DNA of 64,000 nucleotides from Streptomyces sp. MST-110588 (lineage in GTDB: Bacteria > Actinomycetota > Actinomycetes > Streptomycetales > Streptomycetaceae). Location of the stretch: positions 1,674,001 to 1,738,000 of the forward strand of contig NZ_CP074380.1 of the NCBI RefSeq assembly GCF_022695595.1, in the 5' to 3' direction. Positions 52,900 to 62,438 of the stretch are shown piece by piece (position 1 is the stretch's first letter; each line of letters begins with the position of its first letter). Made by a program: the position numbers and the translations under genes. Under the pieces are notes generated by a model. That model was not told where the DNA came from. It made no database searches and saw only the letters and a list, made by a program, of their open reading frames with translations.

Positions 52900-54585
52900 A
52901 TGGAGCTTCGGCCTTCGGCCCACATCGACACCTTCGCCCGCGACCACCTCCCGCCCGCACGGCAGTGGCCGCACCTGGTCGACCTCGGCTATCCCGACCG
53001 GCTCAACTGCGGCGCCGAACTGCTCGACCGTACGATCGAGCGGCTCGGCCCGGACCGCCCGGCGCTGCGCGACGCATCCGGCGCGGTCTGGACGTACGGG
53101 CGGTTACGCGACCGGGTGGACCGTCTCGCACACGTCCTGACCGGCGACCTCGGTGTGCTGCCCGGCCACCGCGTCCTGCTGCGCGGCCCCACCACGCCCT
53201 GGCTGGCGGCCTGCTGGCTGGCGGTGATGAAGGCGGGCGCGGTCGCGGTGACCGTCCTGGCCGCGCAGCGTCCCGGTGAGCTGGCCACGATCTGCCGGCT
53301 GGCGCGGATCGGGCATGCGCTGTGCGACGCCCGGTCCCTGGACGGCCTGGTGCGGGCCGGAGTGCCGGGCCTGCGGATCACTCCGTACGGCGGACCGGGG
53401 CCGGAGGACCTGCTGCACCTGGCCGAGCACGGGCGGGGGCAGGGGCCGCCGTCCGAGCCGTACCCGTGTGTCGCCACCTCCGCCGACGACGTCGCGCTGA
53501 TCGCGTTCACCTCGGGGACCACCGGCCGCCCCAAAGGCTGTATGCACTTCCACCGCGATGTGCTCGCCATCGCCGACACCTTCTCCGCACAGGTGCTGCG
53601 CCCGCGCCCCGACGACGTCTTCGCCGGCAGCCCGCCGCTGGGCTTCACCTTCGGCCTCGGCGGCCTGGTGGTCTTTCCGCTGCGGGCCGGGGCCTCGGCC
53701 TACCTCGCCGACTGGGGCGGGCCCGAGCAGTTGCTCCGCGACATCGCACGCCACCGTGTGTCGGTACTGTTCACCGCCCCGACCGCCTACCGCGCGCTGC
53801 TGCCCCGCCTCGGCTCGCAGGACATCACCAGCCTGCGCCGCTGTGTGTCGGCCGGCGAGAACCTGCCCGCCGCCACCTGGCAGTCCTGGTACGAGGCGAC
53901 CGGGCTGCGGATCATCAACGGCATCGGCGCGACCGAGATGCTGCACATCTTCCTCTCCGCCGCCGACGACGCGGCCCGGCCGGGGACGACCGGACTGCCG
54001 GTGCCGGGATTCCAGGCGCGGGTGGTGGACGCGGCCGGACGGCCGGTGGCGGACGGGGAGCCGGGGCTGCTGGCCGTACGCGGCCCCACCGGCTGCCGCT
54101 ATCTCGCCGACCCCCGGCAGACGGAGTACGTACGGGACGGCTGGAACCTCACCGGTGACACCTGCATCCGCGACGCCGACGGCTACTTCCACTACGTGGC
54201 CCGCGCGGACGACATGATCATCTCGGCCGGGTACAACATCGCCGGGCCGGAGGTCGAGGACGCGCTCACCCACCATCCCGACGTCTTGGAGGCGGCGGTC
54301 GTCGGACGGGCCGACGAGGAGCGCGGGCAGGTGGTGGTGGCCCATGTGGTGCTGCGGGCGGGCGTGTCCGGCGGACCGGAGACCGTGGCGGCGCTGCGCG
54401 CCTTCACCAAGGAGCGGATCGCGCCGTACAAGTGCCCGCGCGAGATCGTCTTCCATGACGCGCTGCCCCGCACCCCGACGGGCAAACTCCAGCGCTTCCG
54501 GCTGCGGGAGTGGACGGATGCGGGGGCGGAGGCCGGTTCGGGGGCGGAGGCGGAGGCGGGGGCGGGAGCGGGAGCGGGCGGGTGA
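52900..54585 (+). CDS. AMP-dependent aryl/acyl-CoA ligase (2-aminobenzoate-CoA ligase-like)
   Basis: A 561-residue adenylate-forming enzyme that activates a carboxylic acid to its CoA thioester with ATP. Core motifs are clear: P-loop-like FTSGTTGRPKGCMH, INGIGATEMLH, the hinge region GWNLTGDTCIRDADGYF with YVARADDMIISAGYNI, and the catalytic lysine in TPTGKLQRFRLR. The start MELRPSAHIDTFARDHLPP and overall layout resemble the benzoate/2-aminobenzoate-CoA ligase group; the exact acid is undetermined. The ATG at 52900 has GAGGGGG nine bases upstream. The last about 20 residues are an Ala/Gly/Glu low-complexity tail. It is divergent from the acyl-CoA dehydrogenase. Confidence 0.87.
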   Translation: MELRPSAHIDTFARDHLPPARQWPHLVDLGYPDRLNCGAELLDRTIERLGPDRPALRDASGAVWTYGRLRDRVDRLAHVLTGDLGVLPGHRVLLRGPTTPWLAACWLAVMKAGAVAVTVLAAQRPGELATICRLARIGHALCDARSLDGLVRAGVPGLRITPYGGPGPEDLLHLAEHGRGQGPPSEPYPCVATSADDVALIAFTSGTTGRPKGCMHFHRDVLAIADTFSAQVLRPRPDDVFAGSPPLGFTFGLGGLVVFPLRAGASAYLADWGGPEQLLRDIARHRVSVLFTAPTAYRALLPRLGSQDITSLRRCVSAGENLPAATWQSWYEATGLRIINGIGATEMLHIFLSAADDAARPGTTGLPVPGFQARVVDAAGRPVADGEPGLLAVRGPTGCRYLADPRQTEYVRDGWNLTGDTCIRDADGYFHYVARADDMIISAGYNIAGPEVEDALTHHPDVLEAAVVGRADEERGQVVVAHVVLRAGVSGGPETVAALRAFTKERIAPYKCPREIVFHDALPRTPTGKLQRFRLREWTDAGAEAGSGAEAEAGAGAGAGG

Positions 54586-54679
54586 AGGCCGCGGGCGCGG
54601 GGTACGGCCGGTCCGTGCACTGCCGCAACCGCTGGTCAGCGGGGGTGTGAAGACACGCGTCCGATATCTTCTGCAGGTG

Positions 54680-57496
54680 ATGCACGGCAGGGACACCGAA
54701 CTCGCGCGGATCGCGCGGCTGGTCGAGGAGGGCAGGCAGGGGCGTAGCGGGGCACTGGTGGTGCGGGGTACGCCGGGAATGGGCAAGACCACGCTGCTGG
54801 ACCATGCCGCGCTGCTGGCCGGGGCCGCTCCGGCCCGGGGCCCCGCTGCCGCTTCCACCCTTCCCATGAACGTCGTACGGCTCGCCGGCCTGGAGGCCGA
54901 GCAGGACCTGCCGTACGCGGGAATCCATCTGCTGACCCGGGCGCTGCCGCCGCCGGGCACGGCGCCGCGGCCCGGACCGCCGACGGCGCCGACACCGACG
55001 CCGGCGCCGCTGCCCCGGGCCCAGGCACAGGCCCTGGACATCGCCCTCGGCCGTACGGCCCCGGCCGCACCGGCCGCCGCCTCCGCCACCCCCGCGGACC
55101 CCGCCCGGCACGCCCCCGACCGGTTCCTGATCGGTCTGGCCGTCCTGAATCTGCTGGCCGCCGGCGGGCCGTTGCTCTGCCTGGTGGACGACGCGCAGTG
55201 GCTGGACCGCGCCTCCGGTGACGCGCTGCTGTTCGCCGCCCGCCGGCTCGGCGCCGACCCGGTCGTGATGATCTTCGCCGCACGGGACGGCTTCGAGGCA
55301 CCCGGTCTGCCCGAACTGCCGCTGGGCCCGCTGGACGCCGAGGCCCAGCGCCGGGTACTGGACGAGCGGGAGCCACGGCCGGCCCCGGCGGAGCGGGCGG
55401 CGATCATCGAGGCGGCCGAGGGCAATCCGCTCGCCCTGGCCGAACTGCGCGCAGCCCCCTCGGTGTTCGCGCCGCTGCCGGTCAGCGAGCGGGTGACCAC
55501 CGAGTACCGCCGCCGGATCGCCGGTCTGCCGGAGCGCACCCGGCTGGTGCTGACGGTGGCCGCCGCGGCGGCCGGTGACCTCACCGCCGTACTGCGGGCG
55601 GCGCCCGAACTGGGCTACGACGCCGCCGACCTCGCCCGCGCCGAGGCCGCGGACCTGGTCACCGTCTGCGCCGGCACGGTCCGCTTCCGGCATCCCCTGG
55701 TGCGGTCGGCCGCCTACCAGGCGGCGCCGCTCTCCCGCAGGCTGGAGGTGCACGGGGCGCTGGCGGCCGTGGCGCAGGACCCGTACGTGCGGGCCCGGCA
55801 CCGTACGGCCACGGCGACCGGCCCCGACGAGGAGATCGCCGGCGAACTGGAACGGATCGCCGCCGACGCCTGGCGCCGTACGGCCTACGCGGCGTCCGCC
55901 GACGCCTACGAGCAGGCCGCCAGGCTGACCTCGGACCCCCGACGGCAGGGCACGCGGCTGACCGGGGGCGCCCGGTCGGCGCTGCGCGCCGGGCAGCCCG
56001 AGCGGGTGGCGGACCTCGCCGAGCGGGCCGCCCGGCTGACCGAGGACCCGGCGCACCTGGCCGAGCTGGCCTTCGTCCAGGCACAGGCGCACATCGAGTT
56101 GCAGCGGGGCCCGGCCCACCAGGCCGTCCAGCTCCTCCTGGCACGCGCGGCGCAGGCGGCCCCGCACCGCCGTACCACCCTGCTGGGCTACGCCGCCACC
56201 AGCGCCTGGGCCGCCGGCGACCTCCCCTCCCTGCGCCGGGCCGGCCTGCTGCACGAGGAACTCCGGCCACCAGCGCCCGTGACGCGGCCAGAGGCACGCC
56301 CGGGTCCCCGGCCGGTTCCGGGCCCGGAACCGGAACCGGAAGCGGACGCCGCCGCTGTGCGCGTCAACGTCCCCCGCGCGCTGGCGCTTCTCGCCGAGGG
56401 CGGCTACGGCGAGGCGTTCCCGCCGCTGGCCGCACTGGTCGCCTCCGTACGGGCCGAGCCGCCGCGTGAGCCCGCGCCCCGGCTGGCCGCCCTGGACGCC
56501 GCGCTGCTGAGCGGCGAGGACGAGGCGGCGCTCGAACTCGCCCACGCCGAGGTCGCCCTGTGCCGGGCCGACGGGGTGATCGTCGCGCTGCCCAGGGTGC
56601 TGCGGCTGCTCGCACAGGCGCAGTTGGCCGCCGGGCTCTACCGGGAGGCCACCGGCAGCGTCACCGAGGCACAGGACATCGCCCGCAGTACCGGGGTGGA
56701 GCACCAGATCGCCCCGCTGAACGCGGTGCTCGCCCACATCGCCGCCATCGAGGGCGACGAGGAGCGCTGCCGGCGACTGGCCGCCGCCTCGCCCCCGGCG
56801 GCGGCCGGCTGCGCGCTGGGCCTGCTCCACCTGGGACACGGGCGGTACCAGGACGCGGTACGCGCCCTGCGGGACGTCACCGGCCTGACACCCGGATACC
56901 CGTCGGTCGCCGCGCTGATGAGCGCCGATCTCGTCGAGGCCGCCGTACGGGCGGAGCTGCCCGCCGCAGCACCGCTGGAACAGTTCACCTCCTGGGCGAC
57001 GGCGACCCGGCAGCCGTGGGCCCGGGCGGTCGCCGAGCGCGCCCGCGGACTGGCCGAAGGCACCGAGGAACCGCTCGCCGCCGCCGTACGGCTGCACACG
57101 GGCCGGCCGTTCGAGCGGGCGCGCAGCGAGCTGAGCTACGGCGAGTGGCTGCGGCGGCAGCGGCGGCGTACCGACGCGCGCCCGCTCCTGAAGTCCGCCC
57201 TGGAAACCTTCGAACGCCTCAAGGCCGCCTGCTGGGCCGAACGCGCCCGCACCGAACTGCGCGCCACCGGCGAGCAGATCACCGCGGGCCGCGCGGCCGA
57301 CGTCCTGGACCGGCTGACTGCTCAGGAGCTGCAGATCGTACGGCTGGCGGCGGCCGGGGTCAGCAACCGGGACATCGCCGGCCAGCTCTTCCTGAGCACC
57401 CGGACCGTGGAGTACCACCTCTACAAGGCGTACCCGAAGCTGGGCGTGGGGTCGCGGCGCGAGCTGTCCGCGGTCCTGCGCTCGGACGACGCCTGA
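54680..57496 (+). CDS. Large ATP-binding LuxR-family (LAL) regulator
   Basis: A 938-residue LAL regulator. The N-terminal AAA/NACHT-like ATPase opens MHGRDTELARI and has Walker A GTPGMGKTT (30-38) and Walker B LCLVDDAQWLD. A long helical TPR-like middle follows. The C-terminal LuxR helix-turn-helix is LTAQELQIVRLAAAGVSNRD with STRTVEYHLYKAYPKLGV. The ATG at 54680 or the GTG just before it fits LAL starts; further upstream GTG codons are possible. LAL proteins frequently activate secondary-metabolite or sugar genes. It follows the CoA ligase by 94 bases on the same strand. Its 3' end overlaps the convergent LysR gene by 76 bases. Confidence 0.9.
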   Translation: MHGRDTELARIARLVEEGRQGRSGALVVRGTPGMGKTTLLDHAALLAGAAPARGPAAASTLPMNVVRLAGLEAEQDLPYAGIHLLTRALPPPGTAPRPGPPTAPTPTPAPLPRAQAQALDIALGRTAPAAPAAASATPADPARHAPDRFLIGLAVLNLLAAGGPLLCLVDDAQWLDRASGDALLFAARRLGADPVVMIFAARDGFEAPGLPELPLGPLDAEAQRRVLDEREPRPAPAERAAIIEAAEGNPLALAELRAAPSVFAPLPVSERVTTEYRRRIAGLPERTRLVLTVAAAAAGDLTAVLRAAPELGYDAADLARAEAADLVTVCAGTVRFRHPLVRSAAYQAAPLSRRLEVHGALAAVAQDPYVRARHRTATATGPDEEIAGELERIAADAWRRTAYAASADAYEQAARLTSDPRRQGTRLTGGARSALRAGQPERVADLAERAARLTEDPAHLAELAFVQAQAHIELQRGPAHQAVQLLLARAAQAAPHRRTTLLGYAATSAWAAGDLPSLRRAGLLHEELRPPAPVTRPEARPGPRPVPGPEPEPEADAAAVRVNVPRALALLAEGGYGEAFPPLAALVASVRAEPPREPAPRLAALDAALLSGEDEAALELAHAEVALCRADGVIVALPRVLRLLAQAQLAAGLYREATGSVTEAQDIARSTGVEHQIAPLNAVLAHIAAIEGDEERCRRLAAASPPAAAGCALGLLHLGHGRYQDAVRALRDVTGLTPGYPSVAALMSADLVEAAVRAELPAAAPLEQFTSWATATRQPWARAVAERARGLAEGTEEPLAAAVRLHTGRPFERARSELSYGEWLRRQRRRTDARPLLKSALETFERLKAACWAERARTELRATGEQITAGRAADVLDRLTAQELQIVRLAAAGVSNRDIAGQLFLSTRTVEYHLYKAYPKLGVGSRRELSAVLRSDDA

Positions 57497-58334
57497 GACG
57501 TCTGCCGCAGGACCCGGCCGAAGGCCGCGGCGTAGGGGTGCGGGCTGGTGCGCGGGTAGGCATAGGTGAGGACGGCGGGCGGGGCGCCCGTGAGCGGCAG
57601 ATACAGGATGTCCGGATCGGGGTACTGTGCGGCCACCGATACCGGGAGCACACCGACACCGCGTCTGGCGGCGACGGCGTGGAGGTACTCCTCCAGGTTG
57701 GAGGTTTCCACGCCGATCTCGGGGGTGGCATCGGCCGGCCAGTCCTGCGGGGTGAGCGTGCCGCTCACGGTGTTGACGATGATGCAGCGACGCCCGAGGT
57801 CGCGCCAGGTGACACGGTCACGCACGGCCAAGGTGGAGCTGCGGGAGACCGCTGCGATACGCGGCTCCCGCAGGATCTCGGTGGTGACCAGGCGCGGATC
57901 GCGGACGGTCCCCCAGAGCAGGACCGCGTCGAGGGAGCCCTCGCGCAGTCCGGTGGCGGGGTCGTCCCGGCGCACGGTCTGCACGAGGACGTGGTACTGC
58001 TCCTCCAGCGTGGCGCTCGCTCGACGGCCACGCTGGAGGGGGAAACCCCAGGCGTAGCCCAGGCGCAGTGAGGACTGCGGCTCGGGGGCTGGAGAACCGT
58101 TTCCAGTTGGGGCAGCAGGAGTTGGAGATCGGCCTGCAGCCGGCTCCCGTCCGCGGTGAGGCGGGGGTGGCGGGTGCTGCGGTCCACCAGGGCCCGGCCC
58201 AGCTCCGCCTCCAGGCGCTGGATGTGCCGGCTGAGGGTGGGCTGGGAGATACCGAGACGATCAGCGGCCCAGGTGAAGTGCTGCTCCTCGGCCAGGACGA
58301 GGAAACACCGCAGGTGATGCAAACCGATTTCCAT
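57421..58334 (-). pseudogene. LysR-family regulator, split by a one-base frameshift
   Basis: The N-terminal part is a normal LysR helix-turn-helix (MEIGLHHLRCFLVLAEEQHF, then AADRLGISQPTLSRHIQRLE), starting at ATG 58334. Frame is lost after LETVLQPP at a run of five G (58084-58088, plus strand). Adding one base restores QPPEPQSSLRLGYAWGFP and joins the effector-binding domain (LDAVLLWGTVRDPRL to the TGA at 57421), giving 304 residues, the standard LysR size. The gene lies 37 bases downstream of the MFS exporter on the same strand, so it probably regulates that exporter or a neighbour. A sequencing error is the likelier cause of the break. Confidence 0.87.
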
Positions 58335-58371
58335 GGGGAACAAACTAGCCAGTTGCGGCTGCCTTCCCGGC

Positions 58372-59586
58372 TCAGGGTGCCGTAACGGCACCTCCCCCGC
58401 GCCGCACGGCACCACGCACCACGGTCAGGTGCAGGATCAGCGCGACCAAGGTGAGCGCGGCCGTGTAGTACGGCAGGGAGCCCGCAGCCACGCCCAGGCC
58501 CAGCACCACGCCGCCGAGCGCGGACCCGAGGCCGCTGCCGAGGTAGACGGCGGAGCTGTTGAGCGAGACGGCGACCGTGGCCTGTTCGGGCTGGGCCGCG
58601 ATGAGCTGGTGCTGCTGCGGCACCTGGATGGCCCATCCGGCCGCGCCCCAGATCACGAGCGGGACGGCAGCCAGCGCCACGGCGGTGTGAGCGGCGACGG
58701 GCAGGACGAGCTGGCTTGCCACGACGAGGACCAGGATCCAGGCGACCGCGGAGAAGGGCCGGCCGGTGCGGTCCACGATGCGGCCGATCACAAGGCTGCC
58801 GATGATGCCACCCGCGCCCCAGGCCCACATGGCCCAGACCGTCTGATCGGTGTGCGCGGCGTCGACGACGAACTCGGCGAGGTAGGTGTACAGACCGAGG
58901 CTGGCGATACCGCCGAGCAGCGAGACGGAGACGATGCCGGCGACCCGGCCGCCGGCCAGGGCGCGCACGCGCCGGCCCAGCGGCGGCGGCGGGCTCACCG
59001 CGACCTGCGGCAGCCGCGTGATCCCGATCAGCGCGACCACGCCCAGCGCGGTGATCAGCCACAGCGTGCCGCGCCACCCCATGTGAGAGGCGAGCAGCAT
59101 GCCGACCGGGACACCGATGACGGTGCCGATGCTCAGGCCGCCCATGACGGTGGCGAGCGCGCGGCCACGCCGTTCCGGAGCGGTCAGGCCCGCTCCCGTG
59201 GCGGCGGCAAAGGGTGAGTACACACCCGCTCCGATGCCTGCGACCGCGCGGGCGATCAGGAGGACCCACAGGCTGGGGGCAACGGCGGTCAAGGCATTGC
59301 CGATGGTGAAGACCACCAGCGCCACGCCGAGCACCACCTTCGCCGGCCGGGCGGCCAGGAGGGTGGCGAAGACCGGCCCGCCCAGCGCGTAGCAGAGCGT
59401 GAAGACGGTGACCATCTGGCCGGCCGACGACGCCGAGATGTGCAGATCCGCCGACACCAGGGGCAGCAGTCCGGCCATCACGTAGGCGTCCACGCCGAGC
59501 GCGAACGTGCCCAGCGCCAGCAGCGGGATGAACTTGCTGCGGGTGTCGTCCTTTTCAGGGGTGGTTATTGTCTGTGTGGCGCTCAT
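58372..59586 (-). CDS. MFS drug-type exporter
   Basis: A 404-residue major facilitator with 12 helices, of the DHA1/AraJ-CmlR-like group. Helix 1 carries FALGVDAYVMAGLLPLVSAD. Motif A is in LLAARPAKVVLG (partly altered), and motif C-like GLSIGTVIGVPVGMLLAS is in helix 5, typical of antiporters. The ATG at 59586 overlaps the stop of a small upstream frame (ATGA). The LysR gene follows 37 bases later. The likely role is efflux of a small toxic or signalling molecule; the substrate is unknown. Confidence 0.88.
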   Translation of the reverse strand: MSATQTITTPEKDDTRSKFIPLLALGTFALGVDAYVMAGLLPLVSADLHISASSAGQMVTVFTLCYALGGPVFATLLAARPAKVVLGVALVVFTIGNALTAVAPSLWVLLIARAVAGIGAGVYSPFAAATGAGLTAPERRGRALATVMGGLSIGTVIGVPVGMLLASHMGWRGTLWLITALGVVALIGITRLPQVAVSPPPPLGRRVRALAGGRVAGIVSVSLLGGIASLGLYTYLAEFVVDAAHTDQTVWAMWAWGAGGIIGSLVIGRIVDRTGRPFSAVAWILVLVVASQLVLPVAAHTAVALAAVPLVIWGAAGWAIQVPQQHQLIAAQPEQATVAVSLNSSAVYLGSGLGSALGGVVLGLGVAAGSLPYYTAALTLVALILHLTVVRGAVRRGGGAVTAP

Positions 59587-59936
59587 CCGAGGGGCTCCAA
59601 GTCCGTTTCGGCAATGATCTGGCGACCGTTGGGGAAGTTGCCGGCCGGCCCGGTGGCCCTGGCCGTCTGTTCGCTCTCGTTGTGCAGGCGCAGCAGAGAC
59701 CTCAAAGGATTCGAAGGAGTCGCATCGTTCGATCCGTATTTCGCGGGAAAGGCCGGGGCGGCTTCCTTACGGGGCCGTTCGGCGAGCGACGCCTCCAACA
59801 CCGTGTGGTGGGCGTGGGTTCCACCGATGCTCCGTGACCTGCCGGAACCGGCCCCGTACTCGTCGATCGCCTGATGTGGCCCGGCAAGATTTCCCGCCGG
59901 GTGAGTTTTGTACATTCCCCGCCCTGCAACCAACAT
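59583..59936 (-). CDS. Small hypothetical protein coupled to the MFS exporter
   Basis: Up to 117 residues; the second ATG at 59915 would give 110. I do not recognise it. The stop overlaps the exporter start exactly (ATGA), and the last 40 codons have about 88 percent G/C in third position, like real genes here. The first half is less biased and no ribosome site is convincing. It may be a small partner gene, or the 3' remnant of a longer gene whose front is disrupted. No signal peptide or membrane helix is seen; the C-terminus reads FPNGRQIIAETDLEPLG. Confidence 0.4.
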   Translation of the reverse strand: MLVAGRGMYKTHPAGNLAGPHQAIDEYGAGSGRSRSIGGTHAHHTVLEASLAERPRKEAAPAFPAKYGSNDATPSNPLRSLLRLHNESEQTARATGPAGNFPNGRQIIAETDLEPLG

Positions 59937-60237
59937 GCGCCTTCGAAGCGCACGCGTGAACTGTGAACGCGGGAATTACATACAGCGGCCTTCTTTCCCG
60001 CAAGCCGCTCTTCTGCATCTCTTATGCATCCTCTGTATGCCCGCAGCTCATCGCGGTTGACGTGGGCCCAGGAGACACCCGTCACACCGCCGGGAACGAG
60101 CCGGCCCGTAGCGCTACGGGAGAAGTACCGAAACGCCACTGATGCGCCGCCAGTAGCCGCGTTCGTACTTTCGTGACCGGCAAGAAGCAGAGAGCACGAA
60201 GCACGAAGCACGAGAACGCACTACCAGGAGATCAGCG
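59937..60237. other. Intergenic region upstream of the old yellow enzyme
   Basis: 301 bases of lower GC content (for example ATTACATACAGCGGCC near 59972). It probably holds divergent promoters for the exporter operon and the flavoenzyme. A reading frame on the minus strand crosses it but its third positions are not biased, so I do not call a gene. Confidence 0.5.
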
Positions 60238-61302
60238 GTGAAGCTTTTCGAGAAGGTGACGGTCGGCAAGCTGGAGCTGGCCAACCGTATGGTGATGGCT
60301 CCGATGACGCGCAGCCGGGCGTACGGCGGGCTGGTGAGCGAGCTGACCGCCGAGTACTACGCGCAGCGGGCCGGCGCCGGGCTGCTGATAACCGAGGGCA
60401 CCCAGCCCAGTGTGATCGGCCAGGGGTACATCCAGACGCCCGGTCTGCACTCCGCGGAGCAGGTAGCGGCCTGGCGGCGGGTGACCGACGCGGTGCACGG
60501 CAAGGACGGGCGGATCTTCGTCCAGCTCATGCACGCGGGGCGGATCGGGCACCCCACCCTGTACCCGGACGGCGCGCTGCCGTTGGCTCCCTCGGCGATC
60601 GCCTCGGGTGAGCAGCTCTACACCGCCGAGGGCATGCTGGACCACCCCGTACCGCGTGAGATGACCCTGGAGGACATCACACGGACGACCGAGGACTTCG
60701 TGAGCGCCGCGCGCAACGCGATGGAGGCGGGCTTCGACGGGGTGGAACTGCACGGCGCCAACGGCTACTTGATCCAGCAGTTCCTGGCGGGCAGCAGCAA
60801 CCGGCGGACCGACGCCTACGGCGGGTCGGTGGAGAACCGTATCCGGTTCGCGGTGGAGGTCGTGCAGGCCGTGAGCGACGCCATCGGCCCCGAGCGGGTC
60901 GGTATCCGCATCTCGCCCGGCGTCAGGATCAACGGGGTCGTCGAGGACGACGCCGCGGAGATCTACACCGCGCTGATGCGCGCGCTGGCGCCGTACGGCC
61001 TGGCGTACGTCCACGTCCTGGAGATGGCGACCCGGGAGCTGACGGAGCTGGTCCGCGCCGAGTGGCCCGGTACCCTCATCCTCAATCCGCACCGCGAGCC
61101 CGGGCCGCTCACTGTCGAGGCCGCCTCTGAGGCGCTGGAGGAGAAGCTGGCCGACGCGATCAGCTTCGGGGCGCTGTGGCTGGCCAACCCGGACCTGCCG
61201 GAGCGGATCAAGGCGGGCGGCCCCTACAACGAGGCCCGGCGCGAGACCTTCTACGGCGGGGACCACCGCGGGTACACCGACTACCCGACGCTGACGGGCT
61301 GA
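60238..61302 (+). CDS. Old yellow enzyme family alkene reductase (NemA-like)
   Basis: A 354-residue FMN-dependent ene-reductase that reduces activated C=C bonds or nitro compounds with NAD(P)H. Family residues are present: MAPMTRSRA at the FMN site, QLMHAGRIGH, and H172/N175 with Y177 in ELHGANGYLIQQFL, the substrate-binding pair and proton donor region. SNRRTDAYGGSVENRIRF is also present, and the C-terminal phosphate site is GALWLANPDLPERI. The GTG at 60238 has AGGAG seven bases upstream. It is divergent from the exporter operon and may share a xenobiotic-type inducer, but that is speculation. Confidence 0.92.
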   Translation: MKLFEKVTVGKLELANRMVMAPMTRSRAYGGLVSELTAEYYAQRAGAGLLITEGTQPSVIGQGYIQTPGLHSAEQVAAWRRVTDAVHGKDGRIFVQLMHAGRIGHPTLYPDGALPLAPSAIASGEQLYTAEGMLDHPVPREMTLEDITRTTEDFVSAARNAMEAGFDGVELHGANGYLIQQFLAGSSNRRTDAYGGSVENRIRFAVEVVQAVSDAIGPERVGIRISPGVRINGVVEDDAAEIYTALMRALAPYGLAYVHVLEMATRELTELVRAEWPGTLILNPHREPGPLTVEAASEALEEKLADAISFGALWLANPDLPERIKAGGPYNEARRETFYGGDHRGYTDYPTLTG

Positions 61303-61434
61303 GGGCAGGCAGGACCGCGGGAAGGATGAGGAGAACGGCGGGCCTTCGCCGCCGGGGCTGGATACGATCACGTCACAGGGGGCGGGCCGCCCCACCTGCG
61401 CAGGTCACAGCACTACTAGGCAGGGGCCGATCAC

Positions 61435-62308
61435 GTGAGCGACCAGAACACGCAGCGGACCCCGAGGTCCCTGATCGTCACCTTCTACGGGGCGTACGGG
61501 CGCAGTGTGCGGGGGCCGCAGACGCCTGGCGGGGCGGCGGGCACGCCGGCTTCGCCGGAGCCCGTGCCGGTCGCGGCGCTGATCAGACTGCTGGGCGTGC
61601 TCGGCGTGGATCCGCCGTCGGTGCGCTCGGCCGTCTCCCGTCTCAAGCGCCGTGGCCTGCTCCTCGCGGCGCGTACGGAGAGCGGGGCCGCCGGGTACGC
61701 GCTCTCCGAAGCCGCCCGTCAGCTCCTGGAGGACGGCGACCGGCGCATCTACAGGCGGCCCGGGGCCCGGCCGGACGACGGCTGGGTCCTGGCCGTCTTC
61801 TCCGTTCCCGAGCAGGAGCGCCACAAGCGGCACCTGCTGCGCTCCCGCCTGGCCCGGCTGGGCTTCGGCGCCGCGGCGCCGGCGTGTGGATCGCCCCCGC
61901 CTCCCTGTACGACGAGACCCGGCACACCCTGGAGCGGCTGCGGCTGGCCTCGTACGTCGATCTGTTCAAGGGCACCCACGCGGGGTTCGCGGCGACCGCC
62001 GACGCGGTGGCGCGCTGGTGGGACCTGGAGAGCATCGCCGCGCGGCACCGGGCCTTCCTCGACGTCCACGAACCGGTGCTGCGCCGCTGGTCCCGGCGGC
62101 GGGCCGGGCCCCCGAGGCCGCCTACCGCGACTATCTGCCGGCTCTGGACGCCTGGCGGCAGCTTCCGTACGCGGATCCCGGTCTGCCCTCTCCCCTCCTG
62201 CCGGAGGGCTGGCCGGGCGGGCGCGCGGCGGAGGTGTTCGGCCGGCTGCACGGCAAACTCAGGGCGGCGGGCGCCGAGTTCGTACGTGAGGTGGTGGACG
62301 GCTGCTGA
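61435..62308 (+). pseudogene. PaaX-family transcriptional regulator with two one-base frameshifts
   Basis: The product would be a 291-residue PaaX/ChrR-type regulator, read in three frames. Frame one runs from GTG 61435 (TPRSLIVTFYGAYGR, winged helix VDPPSVRSAVSRLKRRGLL) to RLARLGFGAAAP. One base is missing near 61878-61882; the next frame continues GVWIAPASLYDETRHTLERL to SRRRAGPP. A second base is missing in the five-C run at 62109-62113, after which the third frame gives EAAYRDYLPALDAWRQLPY and the TGA at 62308. Both restorations give continuous family sequence. PaaX proteins repress phenylacetate or related catabolism. Regulated genes here are unknown; the ene-reductase lies just upstream. 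Confidence 0.85.
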
Positions 62309-62383
62309 GACGCCCCGGGGTTCGGCGGCGGGCGGTGGCGGCCGGCCCTCGGCACCGGTCAGCAGTCAGCGGCCGGCGGCGCT

Positions 62384-62411
62384 CGGCCCTCGGCCCTCGG
62401 CCCTCGGCCCT
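62384..62411. repeat. 7-bp tandem repeat (four units) after the PaaX gene
   Basis: CGGCCCT four times (62384, 62391, 62398, 62405), then CGGC. It lies between the PaaX and HAD genes; flanking copies of GCAGTCAGCG (62362, 62418) add to the repetitive look. Confidence 0.85.
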
Positions 62412-62438
62412 CGGCAGCAGTCAGCGCCCCCGCAGCGG

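Noticed and set aside
59702..60211. 169-residue minus-strand frame upstream of the old yellow enzyme
   Set aside because: Third-position G/C is only about 57 percent, far below real genes here, and no domain is recognisable.
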